A stretch of DNA of 64,000 nucleotides, taken from assembly GCA_963665545.2 (NCBI GenBank), contig CAXXKZ010000011.1, positions 744,001 to 808,000 on the forward strand. The letters run 5' to 3'. This document shows positions 35,488 to 45,002 of this stretch, piece after piece. The stretch is from G963665545 sp963665545 (lineage in GTDB: Bacteria > Pseudomonadota > Gammaproteobacteria > Xanthomonadales > SZUA-36). Positions within the stretch are counted from its first letter, which is position 1; each line of letters begins with the position of its first letter. Position numbers and translations under genes: made by a program. The notes under the pieces were generated by a model that saw only the letters and a program-made list of their open reading frames with translations, searched no databases and was not told where the DNA came from.

Positions 35488-36471
35488 CTACACCGCTCGG
35501 GGCAGCCGGGCCTCCAGAGCGTCAAACAGCTGACCGGCGATATTCAAGCCAAACTGGGCATCCAGTTCGCGGATGCAGGTGGGGCTGGTGACGTTAATCT
35601 CCGTCAGCCAGTCACCAATCACGTCAAGACCGGCGAACCATATGCCGCGTTCCTTCAACTCCGGCGCCACCTGGGCACAAATCCAACGGTCGCGTTCGCT
35701 GAGCGGGACACCTTCCCCGCGTCCGCCCTTGGCAAGATTGCCGCGAAAATCACCTTCACCAGGAATCCGCGCCAGCGCATAAGGCACGGGTTCGCCATCA
35801 ATGAGCAAAATGCGCTTGTCTCCAGCCGTGATTTCCGGAATGTACCGTTGCGCCATGATGAGTTCGCTGCCTTTGTCGGTGATCGTTTCCAGGATGACGT
35901 TCAGATTGGGATCGTCTGGCCGGGCCTGAAAAATGGACTCGCCACCCATGCCGTCCAGCGGCTTGACGACAGAGAGTCCCTGCTGCCCGATGAAAGCCTT
36001 GATCTCTTCTGATTGCCTGGTGATGATCATCGGTACGCAACACTGGGGAAAGCGGGTTGTAAACATCTTTTCGTTGGCATCGCGCAGGGCCTGAGGGCGA
36101 TTGACGACCAGTGTGCCTGCAGCCTCGGCAAGATCCAGCACATAGCTGCTGTAAACATAGTCCATATTGAAAGGCGGATCCCGGCGCATCAGGAGAATAT
36201 CCAGATCAGCCAGGGAGCGGCGCTGTGCAGCACCCAGAGAATACCAGTCGTCATTGTTGTCCCGCACTTCAACCCGATTCATATGCGCGCTGGGCAGTCC
36301 GTCCCGGACCGACAGGTTTCCGCTCTCTATATACCAGAGCTCATGACCCCGGCGCTGCGCTTCGAGCATCATGGCAAAGGTTGAATCCTTGTAGGGAGCA
36401 ATGCTTGCGATCGGATCCATGATGACCCCGACTTTTGTGCTTGGCTTGACGGTGTTTTCAGGTCCCGACAT
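35488..36471 (-). CDS. gshB: Glutathione synthetase
   Basis: The ATG at 36471 has AAGGA seven bases upstream and gives a protein of 327 residues; a longer frame from 36504 exists. Visible GshB marks: VGVIMDPIASIAPYKDSTFAMM, MRRDPPFNMDYVY, the ATP-grasp VVKPLDGMGGESIF, and FAGLDVIGDWLTEINVTSPT. It joins gamma-glutamylcysteine and glycine. tonB follows after 9 bases, and the pilG cluster is divergent. Confidence 0.95.
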   Translation of the reverse strand: MSGPENTVKPSTKVGVIMDPIASIAPYKDSTFAMMLEAQRRGHELWYIESGNLSVRDGLPSAHMNRVEVRDNNDDWYSLGAAQRRSLADLDILLMRRDPPFNMDYVYSSYVLDLAEAAGTLVVNRPQALRDANEKMFTTRFPQCCVPMIITRQSEEIKAFIGQQGLSVVKPLDGMGGESIFQARPDDPNLNVILETITDKGSELIMAQRYIPEITAGDKRILLIDGEPVPYALARIPGEGDFRGNLAKGGRGEGVPLSERDRWICAQVAPELKERGIWFAGLDVIGDWLTEINVTSPTCIRELDAQFGLNIAGQLFDALEARLPRAV

Positions 36472-36701
36472 CGTCCGTTCCTTGTCAATTTCACCTATTA
36501 TCATGCCAGCCGGTTCTCGTTACCAGCGAGTGGGTAAAGTTGGTGATGCCTCAGCAATATTTCATAAGCTATTGTTACTGCTGGATTCTATCCAAAATAA
36601 AGAGTAGACTAGGTTATTCTGGTCATCATGATGAAGATCGGCTTGTGTTCGGCCGGGGGCATTTTACGTCACCGCGCGGGATTGGTATCAGGGACGGATT
36701 T

Positions 36702-37130
36702 ATGACTGAAGAGCACAACGAAACTACGGCCATCAATGGCCGTGCCCCGGCAGAAGACTCCGCTTCTCTAAGTATCCTGGTGGTCGACGACAGCGCGACC
36801 ATCTGGCGTTCAGCTGAAAGCATGCTGACTTCGGAAGGCTATGAGGTGGTCACCGCGGAAGACGGATTTGAAGCACTGTCCAAGGTCGCGCGCCACCGCC
36901 CGGACATGATTTTTGTCGACATCATGATGCCCCGGCTGGACGATTATCAAACCTGCGCCATTATTAAAAATAACGCCGAGTTCCGCTCCACGCCCGTGGT
37001 GATGCTGACCAGCAAGGATGGGCTGTTCGATAAGGCGCGCGGTCGTGTGGTCGGTTCTGACCTTTATCTCACCAAACCGTTTACGCGCGATGAACTGCTG
37101 GCTGCCGTCAAACAACATGCGGCGACCTGA
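36702..37130 (+). CDS. pilG: Twitching motility response regulator PilG
   Basis: A single receiver domain of 142 residues with a short N-terminal extension. ILVVDDSATIWRSAE holds the acidic pocket, FVDIMMPRLD the phosphorylated Asp, VMLTSKDG the Thr/Ser switch and TKPFTRDEL the Lys. The Ile-Trp-Arg after Ser-Ala-Thr differs from the common Ile-Arg-Arg. AGGGA precedes the ATG. PilG is phosphorylated by ChpA and promotes pilus extension. No pilH follows, unlike the usual cluster. Confidence 0.9.
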   Translation: MTEEHNETTAINGRAPAEDSASLSILVVDDSATIWRSAESMLTSEGYEVVTAEDGFEALSKVARHRPDMIFVDIMMPRLDDYQTCAIIKNNAEFRSTPVVMLTSKDGLFDKARGRVVGSDLYLTKPFTRDELLAAVKQHAAT

Positions 37131-37197
37131 TGACTATTCGGTAATCCAAAGGTGAACAGGACCGGTTTGTCCACTAACATGGAAAGTGAAAGGACAA

Positions 37198-37746
37198 ATG
37201 ACGACGAAGGCATACAGCGCATCATTTGAGAAACTGCTTGAATACGAGCAGCGCTGCGAATCATTCAATCCTGCGAGCGGTTTTGGCGGTGGAGTCGAAG
37301 GCGCATGGAGTGGCGTGATATTCAAGCTTGGAGAAGCGCGCCTGACCTGTAATGTCGACCTCATTCACGAGATTCTCCCTTACCCACAAGCCACACCAGT
37401 ACCCGGGGCAAAACCCTGGATTCTCGGCCTGGCCAACGTCAGGGGCTCACTACTGACCGTGATCGATCTGGCGTGGTACCTGACCGGTGAGCGCTCACCC
37501 ATTACAGCGAGAACGCGACTACTCACAGCCATGCTTGGCAAAGCGCCACTCGGCCTGATGATTGACGAAGTATTCGGCCAGCGTCATTTTAATGATGATG
37601 AAAGCCGGGACAGTGATCTCCCTGCCGGCTCTCCGCTTGGCAATATTGTCAGCCGCGAGCACAGGGTGGGCAACGAAGCCTGGCATGAACTGGACCTGGG
37701 CCGATTGTTTAACTCAGGAGAGTTTCAGAATGGTGCCGCGGACTGA
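37198..37746 (+). CDS. pilI: CheW-like adaptor PilI
   Basis: The start at 37198 follows AAAGGA and gives 182 residues. The CheW fold is shown by WSGVIFKLGEARLTCNVD, WILGLANVRGSLLTVIDL and LLTAMLGKAPLGLMIDEV. It should couple the receptor PilJ to the kinase ChpA at the cell pole. pilJ begins eight bases after its stop. Confidence 0.9.
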   Translation: MTTKAYSASFEKLLEYEQRCESFNPASGFGGGVEGAWSGVIFKLGEARLTCNVDLIHEILPYPQATPVPGAKPWILGLANVRGSLLTVIDLAWYLTGERSPITARTRLLTAMLGKAPLGLMIDEVFGQRHFNDDESRDSDLPAGSPLGNIVSREHRVGNEAWHELDLGRLFNSGEFQNGAAD

Positions 37747-37754
37747 GTGCAGGC

Positions 37755-39575
37755 ATGAAGAGAAAGAAGAATCAACGGGGCTTTTTCTCCAACGGAAAAA
37801 AGGGCAAAAATGAAATGAAAGGCGCAGCCATCAATCCGCACCAGCGACGCTCGGGCATTTTGTATACCATGACCGCGCTGTTGGTGATATTGCTGTGTTT
37901 TGTAGCGGTCACACTGTTTCTGCTGACCAAGCAGAATCGTCACGAACAGGAATGGGGCCGGCTGGCCACCGATGTTCAGGTTCTGTCGCAGCAAATGACA
38001 AAATCCGCGATCGAGGCCGCCAGCGGAAAGCGGTCCGCGTTTCTGGATTTGAGCAGCGCTCGCAGCCAGATTGCCGATGCCATGATGGCCCTGAAAGCAG
38101 GGGACACCGTGCGTTCCGTGCCCAGCCTGCCCGTCACCGTCGCCAATGAAGCCCAGGCGCTCGACGACACCTGGCAGCGGATGAGTGGCAACGTGTCCAC
38201 GATACTGGAACGCGAAGCACTGGTGCTTAGATTGACCAGCAGCAATGAAGGTCGCCGGTCAACCCGTGGCAGCCAGGTAGAGACAGACGCCGCAGTCCGC
38301 GGTGCGGCGGACCAAATCCAGATGGATAGTCGTACGGTCTTTGAACAGGCCAGAATGGTCTCCGTTGCGCTGCAAACCCAGTCAGAAAAGCGAATTTGGC
38401 CCTCCCTGTGGGCCGCCCTGCTCCCCATGGTCATCATCCTGGCCATCATGGGCTACATGGTGCGAGATTTTCTGGCCGAAGAGCGTAAGCGTGCCCTGAG
38501 CGCCGGTATGCAAAACCAGAAGCACCAGCGGGCAATACTGCAGCTACTCGACGAAATGAGCTCCCTGGCCGACGGTGACCTGACCGTCAGGGCAACGGTT
38601 TCCGATGACATGACCGGGTCAATCGCCGATTCCGTGAATTATGCAGTGGAACAACTCCGCGAGTTGGTCACCGGCATCAATATTACAGCTCAGACGGTTT
38701 CGGAGTCGGCCCAGAGCACCATGGAAATAACCTCGCAGCTCGCTACTTCCTCCACTCGACAAGCTGAGCAGGTGCGGAGCGTGACCAAGACCATTGATCA
38801 GATGTCCAAGTCATTTGATGCCATGGCCAGCCGCTCCCGGCAATCGAGCGAAGTCGCTCAGCGCTCGGTGGAAATAGCCAATAACGGTTCCGAGATGGTG
38901 CAACAGACCATGGAAGGCATGGACACCATTCGCGATCAGATCCAGGATACATCCAAGCGCATCAAGCGGCTGGGTGAAAGCTCACAGGAAATTGGCGACA
39001 TCGTTGAACTGATTAACGGCATCGCCGAGCAGACCAATATTCTGGCCCTCAATGCTGCGATTCAGTCCGCTTCCGCCGGAGGTGCCGGCAGGGGGTTCGC
39101 TGTAGTTGCCGACGAAGTTCAGCTTCTGGCCGAAAGGGCCACAAATGCGACCCGGCGCATTGAGATCCTGGTCAAGACCATTCAAGCCGACACTTCTGAA
39201 GCGGTCATATCAATAGAGTCCACGACAACCGAAGTCGTCCTCGGCGCCAAGAGAGCTGAAGACGCCGGTGAAGCCCTGGGGCGTATCGAGTCCGTTTCCA
39301 AGGACTTGTCCGCCCTCATAGAACAGATTTCCCAGGACGCCCAGTCGCAGTCCAAGACCGCAAGCGCTGTCGCCGAGCAGATGAATTCAATTCGTGATAT
39401 TTCAATCCAGACCTCCGAAGGCACCAACCAGACTGCCGAAGCCATGGATACCCTCACCCAGCTGGTCGGCAAGCTGAGGGATTCCGTTGCAGACTTCAAA
39501 CTGCCCACAAAGCCCCCGCCAAGAGCGGCCGAGAGAACTACGGAACGCAAAGACACGACGGGTCTCCACTTATGA
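37755..39575 (+). CDS. pilJ: Methyl-accepting chemoreceptor PilJ
   Basis: A receptor of 606 residues. Helices at about 35-57 (MTALLVILLCFVAVTLFLL) and about 215-236 (SLWAALLPMVIILAIMGYMV) frame a periplasmic helical domain. A HAMP-like stretch and a coiled-coil signalling domain follow, with the hairpin tip ELINGIAEQTNILALNAAIQ, GRGFAVVADEVQLLAERAT. The N-terminus begins with an unusual run of Lys and Arg; a start at the second Met (22 codons on) is possible. Its stop overlaps the chpA start (ATGATG) by four bases. Confidence 0.9.
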   Translation: MKRKKNQRGFFSNGKKGKNEMKGAAINPHQRRSGILYTMTALLVILLCFVAVTLFLLTKQNRHEQEWGRLATDVQVLSQQMTKSAIEAASGKRSAFLDLSSARSQIADAMMALKAGDTVRSVPSLPVTVANEAQALDDTWQRMSGNVSTILEREALVLRLTSSNEGRRSTRGSQVETDAAVRGAADQIQMDSRTVFEQARMVSVALQTQSEKRIWPSLWAALLPMVIILAIMGYMVRDFLAEERKRALSAGMQNQKHQRAILQLLDEMSSLADGDLTVRATVSDDMTGSIADSVNYAVEQLRELVTGINITAQTVSESAQSTMEITSQLATSSTRQAEQVRSVTKTIDQMSKSFDAMASRSRQSSEVAQRSVEIANNGSEMVQQTMEGMDTIRDQIQDTSKRIKRLGESSQEIGDIVELINGIAEQTNILALNAAIQSASAGGAGRGFAVVADEVQLLAERATNATRRIEILVKTIQADTSEAVISIESTTTEVVLGAKRAEDAGEALGRIESVSKDLSALIEQISQDAQSQSKTASAVAEQMNSIRDISIQTSEGTNQTAEAMDTLTQLVGKLRDSVADFKLPTKPPPRAAERTTERKDTTGLHL

Positions 39576-42500
39576 TGCTGGAAGGAACCAATTCAAGTAC
39601 CGCCATTAGCTGGGTTCGCGAGGACCTGGATGACTGCCTGACCCGGGTGAGGGAAAACCTTGAGCTGTTCGCCAACGACACCAGCAAGCGCAAGCCCCTG
39701 AGCGAGGTGCAGGAATGCCTGGAGCAATTGCACCTGACATTCAATACCATGGGCCAGGTAGGCGCCAGCATGTTGACCGATGAAATGATCGCCGTCGGCG
39801 GTCAGATGCTGCACAACGGCAATTTCAACGATAAGGACTCCCTGGCTGCACTCACCGATGCCATTATTGTGCTGCCCTCATACCTGGACCGTCTGGAGGC
39901 AGGGCACGAGGACTTGCCCATTCTTCTGTTGCCCACGCTCAACGAATTGCGCGCGACCTACGATGAAACACTGCTGTCCGAAGGCACCTTGTTCGCACCA
40001 GACCTTGATGTTGTCATCCCCCAGCTCGGAAGTTGCGAAGCCGAAGTCGTCGCGCTAGCAGATTTCAGACCTTGGGCGGCCAAACATCGGAGCGAATACC
40101 AGGCGGGGCTGCTCGGCTGGCTTCAGGAGCAGCATAACGATGAGCGCCTCGAGCCATTGTTTGAAGTATGTCAGACCATCTACAGACGCCTCGGCCGTTA
40201 CGATCTGCGCCGTCTCTGGTACATCGCCTCAGAAGTAGTTACTGGTCTGAGCGACGCCTCGATTGACAATGATCTGCCCTTGCGCCGCCTGTTTGCGCGC
40301 CTGGACCTGACGCTCAAGGCCATGACTGAAAAAGGCGAGAATGGGCCGCTGTCTGATGCCGTGACGGCGCTGTCCAGAGCCCTGTTGTTCTACGCTGCTC
40401 AAGCCAGGCCTGGAAGTCCGGCAACCGACAGGCTGCGGCAGTACTTCAAACTTGACGAGCTGATTCCCGATCGGGAAGCATTGCTGCGGGCACGCGGCGC
40501 GGTTACAGGTCGTGACGCTGAACTGTTTCGTTCCATTGGCGAGGCGGTGCGTCAGGAATTGGCCCAGGTCAAAGACACGCTTGACATGGAACTGCGCACC
40601 GGCCAGGTGGAAGAAGAACTCAGGGCAGCCAGCCTTGTTTCGCTGGAGCAACTCGCCGACACCCTGACGATGCTCGATCTTCCGGTGGCGGCCAAGGCCG
40701 TGCAAAGCCTGTTGCCTTCGCTGCGCAACGTTGGAGACGCGGGAAACATGGATCTGGACTCTCCGCTGCTGGCGCTCGCGCAAAGGCTGCTGGAAGTGGA
40801 ATCTATCCTTGAAACTCACATTCAATTGCTTGGTGAGCCCGTTGAGGAAACAGAATTGCAAGGGCCGCTTCAACTACCACAACAGGAGCGGCTGAGGATC
40901 ATTTCTACCATGCTGGACGAGGCGGTGAACAGTCTGCACGATGTCCAGGAAGCCGTCAGAAAACGTCTTGAAGGAGATCAGGAGGCAGATTATGAAGTGC
41001 CCCTTGGCCATATCGCGGGCGCGATGCATATGGCCAATCTGACCGAGGTGGGTGCACTGACCGAAAAGCTTGAGCGCACGCTCAACGCTGCGCTTTTTGC
41101 CGATTCCAGCGAGGATTCCGAAGAAACTATTGACCTGGACGCATTGACGGACGCCGTTGCTGCACTCGAACTCTATCTCACCGGCTGCCGGGACCAACAG
41201 GCCAATTCCACGCGCTACCTTGAAATCATGCAGGCACGGCTTGAAGGTCAACCAGAAGCCATCGCCAGCGGGCAGAGGGTAGCCAAAACCAGTATAGAGC
41301 TGCCTGTACTGCGTGCCGTGCAGCCAGGTGGGGGCGCCCAGGAAGCCCTGGTCGCTGTGGACCCGGAGTTGCGAGCCATCTTCCTCGAAGAATTCGCCGC
41401 GATGGAATCACAGTTGCTCGAGTGCACCACCACCTGGCGCGAAAACTCAGTGGAAGACCCGATCGTAGCGGATATGGTGCGCTGCTTTCACACCCTCAAG
41501 GGCAGCGGCCGCATGATCGGCGCAGATGAAGTGGGCGACTTCTCATGGGACATGGAACAGCTGCTAAGCGCTATTCATAAGAACAGGATCGAAGCAGACT
41601 CAACAGTTCATACCCTGGTACATGTCGCGGTGGCAGCCCTGCCCGAACTCAAATCCCGCATGTTGCAGCAACCGAGCGAGTTGAGAGCGATCGGCGTGAT
41701 GGCGATTCGCGACAGCGCCAGACAACTGGTGGACAGCCAAGCAGTGAACCTCGGCCGACTCAGAGACGCTCTGCCGGACCACCTGGGCGCGCTGGTCAGG
41801 GGCGCTCCCAAAGTGGAGACCACAGACTCGTCGCTCGCCGCACAGACCGCCATGGACCCATCGCTGGCGCAATTGATGATCGGCGAAATCGCTCAATATA
41901 TCGAAGAATTTCGGCCTTTCGTGGTCCAGGTTGAAATCAGCCCGGCCGTCTGCAGCCTTGACCTGGTGCGGAGTATTCACAACCTCTCGGGTACGCTGGC
42001 ACTGGCGCCTCTCGCCGACGAAGCACTGATCGCTCGGGCACTTGAAGGGGTTTTGGAAAAATCCCAGCACCGGCATTTGCCGTTGATTCCCCGCACCGGC
42101 CCGCTGTTGCGCCGGTGCCTGGATCGCTTTGATTTGAGACTCGCGCTACTGAAGGAAGAAAGTCAGGAAACCTTCCCCAGAGATGACAAAACACTACTGC
42201 GTAACCTCGAAGAGACCATGGACAACCTGGAGGCTATTGCGGCAGACGTTTCAGACATGGGCGCCGGTCCCCTCGAGGACCCCTCCGATATACCAGACCT
42301 CAGCTCGGTAGGCGAATCGAAAGAATCGACCGCGGCGTCGATTGAAGAACAGGACCTCAAGCCGGACACGGAGCCGCCTGTGGACCTGCAAGCGCCCACG
42401 CCGGTCGAGGAAGCCGCCGGTGCAGGACTGGATGTAGAAGACCTGGAAATCCTGGAAATCTTTCTCGAAGAAGCCACCGAGGTCCTCGAGCGTTGCGACT

Positions 42501-42694
42501 CGCTGCTCTATGACTGGCGTTCGAGGCTCTCCGATCAAAAACTGGTGCAAAACCTGCAGCGGGAAATTCACACATTTAAGGGCGGCGCGAGGATGGCGGG
42601 TCTGGAGACCCTTGGGGATCTCAGTCATACCATGGAATCACTGCTCGAGCAGATCGCAGGTAACCGCCTGCAGGCGACCATAGCAGCAGTATAA
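39572..42694 (+). CDS. chpA: Chemosensory histidine kinase ChpA, N-terminal part before an in-frame stop
   Basis: 1040 codons of helical, acidic sequence with FimL/Hpt-like modules. Two true phosphotransfer motifs are seen: CFHTLKGSGRMIG (His 640) and EIHTFKGGARMAG (His 1000). The frame ends in TAA at 42692-42694, 41 codons after the second His, in the middle of a sequence that continues naturally in the same frame. Without readthrough the product would lack the kinase, CheW and receiver domains. It overlaps pilJ by four bases and is the fourth gene of the pil-chp cluster. Confidence 0.85.
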   Translation: MMLEGTNSSTAISWVREDLDDCLTRVRENLELFANDTSKRKPLSEVQECLEQLHLTFNTMGQVGASMLTDEMIAVGGQMLHNGNFNDKDSLAALTDAIIVLPSYLDRLEAGHEDLPILLLPTLNELRATYDETLLSEGTLFAPDLDVVIPQLGSCEAEVVALADFRPWAAKHRSEYQAGLLGWLQEQHNDERLEPLFEVCQTIYRRLGRYDLRRLWYIASEVVTGLSDASIDNDLPLRRLFARLDLTLKAMTEKGENGPLSDAVTALSRALLFYAAQARPGSPATDRLRQYFKLDELIPDREALLRARGAVTGRDAELFRSIGEAVRQELAQVKDTLDMELRTGQVEEELRAASLVSLEQLADTLTMLDLPVAAKAVQSLLPSLRNVGDAGNMDLDSPLLALAQRLLEVESILETHIQLLGEPVEETELQGPLQLPQQERLRIISTMLDEAVNSLHDVQEAVRKRLEGDQEADYEVPLGHIAGAMHMANLTEVGALTEKLERTLNAALFADSSEDSEETIDLDALTDAVAALELYLTGCRDQQANSTRYLEIMQARLEGQPEAIASGQRVAKTSIELPVLRAVQPGGGAQEALVAVDPELRAIFLEEFAAMESQLLECTTTWRENSVEDPIVADMVRCFHTLKGSGRMIGADEVGDFSWDMEQLLSAIHKNRIEADSTVHTLVHVAVAALPELKSRMLQQPSELRAIGVMAIRDSARQLVDSQAVNLGRLRDALPDHLGALVRGAPKVETTDSSLAAQTAMDPSLAQLMIGEIAQYIEEFRPFVVQVEISPAVCSLDLVRSIHNLSGTLALAPLADEALIARALEGVLEKSQHRHLPLIPRTGPLLRRCLDRFDLRLALLKEESQETFPRDDKTLLRNLEETMDNLEAIAADVSDMGAGPLEDPSDIPDLSSVGESKESTAASIEEQDLKPDTEPPVDLQAPTPVEEAAGAGLDVEDLEILEIFLEEATEVLERCDSLLYDWRSRLSDQKLVQNLQREIHTFKGGARMAGLETLGDLSHTMESLLEQIAGNRLQATIAAV

Positions 42695-44998
42695 GCCCTG
42701 GAAGAGGGCTGTGATCAACTCAACTCCTGGTGTGAGCAACTGACCAACAACACGATGCCGGAACCGGGAGAGGCAGTTGCCCGATTTAATCTCAAGGCAG
42801 AAAAACTTGCCTCGCAGACAGGCGGGACAGACGCAGATGCTCAGGCAGAATCTACCATTGAAGCCGAGGAAACAGCGGAACAACAGCCCACTGCAACGCA
42901 GGAAGAGATTGTTGAGATTGCAGACGACGAAGCCTCTGCTGAAACCGGTGAGGCAGCGTCCGAACGGGCGATCGACTCCGACCTGCAGGAAGAACAGCAA
43001 CCGGAGATGGATGTTGAGCCGGTTGAGTTGGCTCCGATTGCCGAGGCGCCTGTCATTCACGAGTCGATGGAGCTACCCGCCCTTGAAGAGCAGCGTAGCG
43101 AAGTCCGGGAAATATCTGATCGGCCTGCCACCAAGGCCACTGACAGCACGCGTGGGCAACCTCACATCAGGGTGGCAGCCGACCTGATGGACGCAATGGT
43201 CAATTATGCGGGCGAAGTCAGTATTTACCGCGCGAGACTGGAGCAACAACTCAGCACCGTGCGATTCAATCTTAGAGAGTCCGATCAAACGGTCGGCCGC
43301 CTGAGAGAGCAATTGCGCAAGTTGGAAATAGAAACCGAAGCGCAGATGCTGTCACGTTATCAGAACGCTTCAGCAAAAGGCTCGTCGGAATTCGACCCGC
43401 TGGAGTTGGATCGATTCACCAACATGCAGCAGTTGTCACGTTCCGTGACAGAATCTGTCAGTGACCTTATGAGCCTGCAGGCCATGTTGGACGAATCCGT
43501 GCGCCGGGCAGACGCCTTGCTGGTACAACAGTCCCGCGTCAGCTCGGATCTGCAGGAAGGCTTGATGCGAACGCGAATGACGCCGTTCGGTAGCGCCACG
43601 CCGAGATTGAGGCGCGTGGTACGAGCGGCAGCAGCGGAAACAGGCAAGAAGGCCAGGCTTCAATTGCAAGTCGCTGGCTCCAGTGACCAGCTCGATCGCA
43701 ATGTGCTGGAGCGCATCACCGCACCACTGGAACACATGCTGCGCAATTCCATTGTGCATGGCATCGAGGAATCCAAGGTCAGGCGCAAGGCAAAAAAGCC
43801 GGAGGAAGGAACCATCACCGTCACGGTCGAATCTGAAACTACCGAGTTCGTGATTCGGGTTCAGGATGACGGGGCGGGTATCAACCTGGATGCCATCAGA
43901 AAACGCGCAATAGAACGCGGAATGATCAAAGACAGCGACGACGTGCACCCGCGTCGTTTGATCGAATTCATTCTGGAAAGCGGTTTCTCCACCAGTGACA
44001 CCGTGACGGGCCTTGCCGGCCGCGGCGTGGGCATGGACGTCGTCAACAGCGAGATCAAACAAATTGGAGGGCACCTGGAAATTGCATCAGAAGCGGGCAA
44101 AGGCACCCTGTTCACCATTCGAATCCCATTCAGCCTGGCGGTGATGCAGGCCATCGGGGCAAGTATTGGCGAAAGGCCATACATGATCCCTTTGAACAAC
44201 GTGGCGGGTGTCACCCGGGTGGCGCCTGCAGACTACGCCTTGCTGCTGAATACGGTTGCGCCATCCTATGAATTTGCCGGTGAACAATTCCCAGTTCTGG
44301 ACATTGAGACCATGTTGGGGGCCGCCACTCGGGCAGCCGACAACGACTATATATCCCTGTTGATGGTCCGCTCCGGAGAACACAAAGCAGCGTTCAGGAT
44401 TCCGGAATTGCAGGGCCACCAGGAAATTATTATCAAGCCCGTTGGACCTCAGATCAGCAGTATCCCTGGCATCCTCGGCGGTACAATTTCCGGCGATGGG
44501 CAAGTCGTGCTGATTCTTGATGTTGGACCGTTGATTCGACGAGGGCTGGCGCAGCTTTCTGAAGTCTCAATACCGGCTCAGGAACCCGCGCAGAAAAAAG
44601 AAGAAGAAGAGGCGCCCATGGTCATGGTCGTCGACGATTCCATCACCATGCGCAAGGTGACGAAACGCGTGCTCGAAAATCACGGAGTCATCGTGGAAAC
44701 TGCCAATGATGGTGTCGACGCCCTGGAAAAGCTGGGCGAACTTACACCCAGACTGATTCTCCTCGATATTGAAATGCCCCGCATGGATGGCTATGAACTT
44801 GCGGAGCACATTCGCGCAGACACGCGCCTGCGTGACATCCCCATCATCATGGTCACCTCCAGGGCCGGGCAGAAGCACCGTAAAAAGGCGAAACAGGCCG
44901 GTGCCAATGATTACATGACCAAGCCTTACCAAGAGCCCGAATTGATTGCCAAGGTGTCAGAAGTGCTCGACATCGAACTGATTGCGCAAAGAGGTTAG
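42695..44998 (+). CDS. chpA: ChpA, C-terminal part (kinase, CheW and receiver domains)
   Basis: This continues the chpA frame directly after the TAA (ALEEGCDQLNSWCEQLTNN ...). The first ATG is at 42755, without a visible ribosome site. Order: acidic linker, dimerisation segment near VAADLMDAMVNYAGEVS, ATPase domain with EHMLRNSIVHGIEE, DDGAGI and GRGVGMDVV, a CheW domain, and a receiver domain with VVDDSITMRK, LLDIEMPRMDGY and MTKPY. All catalytic motifs look intact, which speaks for a recent break, a sequencing error, or readthrough. The whole protein would have about 1,808 residues, short for ChpA (2,000-2,500). Confidence 0.85.
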   Translation, partial: ALEEGCDQLNSWCEQLTNNTMPEPGEAVARFNLKAEKLASQTGGTDADAQAESTIEAEETAEQQPTATQEEIVEIADDEASAETGEAASERAIDSDLQEEQQPEMDVEPVELAPIAEAPVIHESMELPALEEQRSEVREISDRPATKATDSTRGQPHIRVAADLMDAMVNYAGEVSIYRARLEQQLSTVRFNLRESDQTVGRLREQLRKLEIETEAQMLSRYQNASAKGSSEFDPLELDRFTNMQQLSRSVTESVSDLMSLQAMLDESVRRADALLVQQSRVSSDLQEGLMRTRMTPFGSATPRLRRVVRAAAAETGKKARLQLQVAGSSDQLDRNVLERITAPLEHMLRNSIVHGIEESKVRRKAKKPEEGTITVTVESETTEFVIRVQDDGAGINLDAIRKRAIERGMIKDSDDVHPRRLIEFILESGFSTSDTVTGLAGRGVGMDVVNSEIKQIGGHLEIASEAGKGTLFTIRIPFSLAVMQAIGASIGERPYMIPLNNVAGVTRVAPADYALLLNTVAPSYEFAGEQFPVLDIETMLGAATRAADNDYISLLMVRSGEHKAAFRIPELQGHQEIIIKPVGPQISSIPGILGGTISGDGQVVLILDVGPLIRRGLAQLSEVSIPAQEPAQKKEEEEAPMVMVVDDSITMRKVTKRVLENHGVIVETANDGVDALEKLGELTPRLILLDIEMPRMDGYELAEHIRADTRLRDIPIIMVTSRAGQKHRKKAKQAGANDYMTKPYQEPELIAKVSEVLDIELIAQRG

Positions 44999-45002
44999 TG
45001 AC

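Noticed and set aside
41600..42076. Minus-strand ORF within chpA
   Set aside because: Shadow of a GC-rich coding frame; the chpA frame has recognisable Hpt motifs on both sides.
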